From Streptomyces sp. NBC_00775 (GTDB lineage Bacteria > Actinomycetota > Actinomycetes > Streptomycetales > Streptomycetaceae), in contig NZ_CP108938.1 in the NCBI RefSeq assembly GCF_036347135.1, positions 4,216,001 to 4,280,000 of the forward strand: a stretch of DNA of 64,000 nucleotides, read 5' to 3'. The notes under the pieces are model-generated. The model was given only the letters and a program-made list of their open reading frames with translations, had not been told where the DNA came from and did not search any database. Below, piece by piece: positions 63,981 through 64,000 of the stretch. Position 1 is the first letter of the stretch; every line of letters begins with the position of its first letter. A program made the translations under genes and the position numbers.

Positions 63981-64000
63981 ACCCGTGGGCCGGTTCTTTG

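Overview
This is a contiguous stretch of a Streptomyces chromosome. The base composition is very GC-rich, and many genes start with GTG. The organism-typical signs are a WhiJ-like XRE/DUF397/ATPase triad, Crp-like and CYP158-like genes, zinc-type S14 and L36, and the Streptomyces dispersed repeat GGGGCGCGGGGAACTGCGCG. Gene order around the ribosomal protein operons is the conserved actinobacterial one, and most of it lies on the minus strand.

Layout. 1-4382: two closely related membrane-anchored M16 peptidase-like genes flank a TPR-like gene (plus strand). 4493-7249: a secreted protein and the WhiJ-like regulatory triad. 7210-12761: amino-sugar and cofactor housekeeping genes (glmS, coaA, a DUF389 membrane protein, glmM), with a tandem repeat block at 11159-11365. 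12942-13957: rpsI and rplM. 14143-16316: a GT87-type membrane protein and a membrane-anchored protein. 16378-24391: a compact six-gene minus-strand cluster that looks like an export or assembly system for a cell-surface glycan. It holds a cellulose-synthase-like GT2, a GH26 lipoprotein, two multi-pass membrane proteins of GT-C type, UDP-glucose dehydrogenase and a polyprenol-phosphate mannose synthase-like GT2. Most neighbours overlap by ATGA. 24566-42024: truA, then the alpha, secY and S10/spc operons (truA to rpsJ), which supply about 26 ribosomal proteins, RNA polymerase alpha, SecY, adenylate kinase, methionine aminopeptidase and IF-1.

42025-58274 is an accessory interval between the S10 and str operons. 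Its first part (42467-46508) is decaying: one frameshifted membrane gene, a duplicated gene whose copy has an in-frame stop, an ATPase remnant and a nuclease remnant that both look internally deleted. It then carries small membrane proteins, a 1517-residue secreted transglycosylase-like/golvesin-like protein, a SapA-like spore protein, a CYP158-like P450, and a GH10 xylanase next to a GH115 alpha-glucuronidase, which suggests glucuronoxylan use. 58489-62838: the str operon (rpsL-rpsG-fusA-tuf). A Crp/Fnr regulator diverges from rpsL at 63220.

Regulation visible in the sequence includes strong perfect hairpin terminators after most operons and good promoter hexamers upstream of rpsL, secY and rpsJ. 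A 25-bp element is identical in the leaders of the S10 and str operons, and related hairpins may lie ahead of tuf, rpsM and rplM. No tRNA, rRNA, CRISPR array, insertion sequence or prophage was seen.
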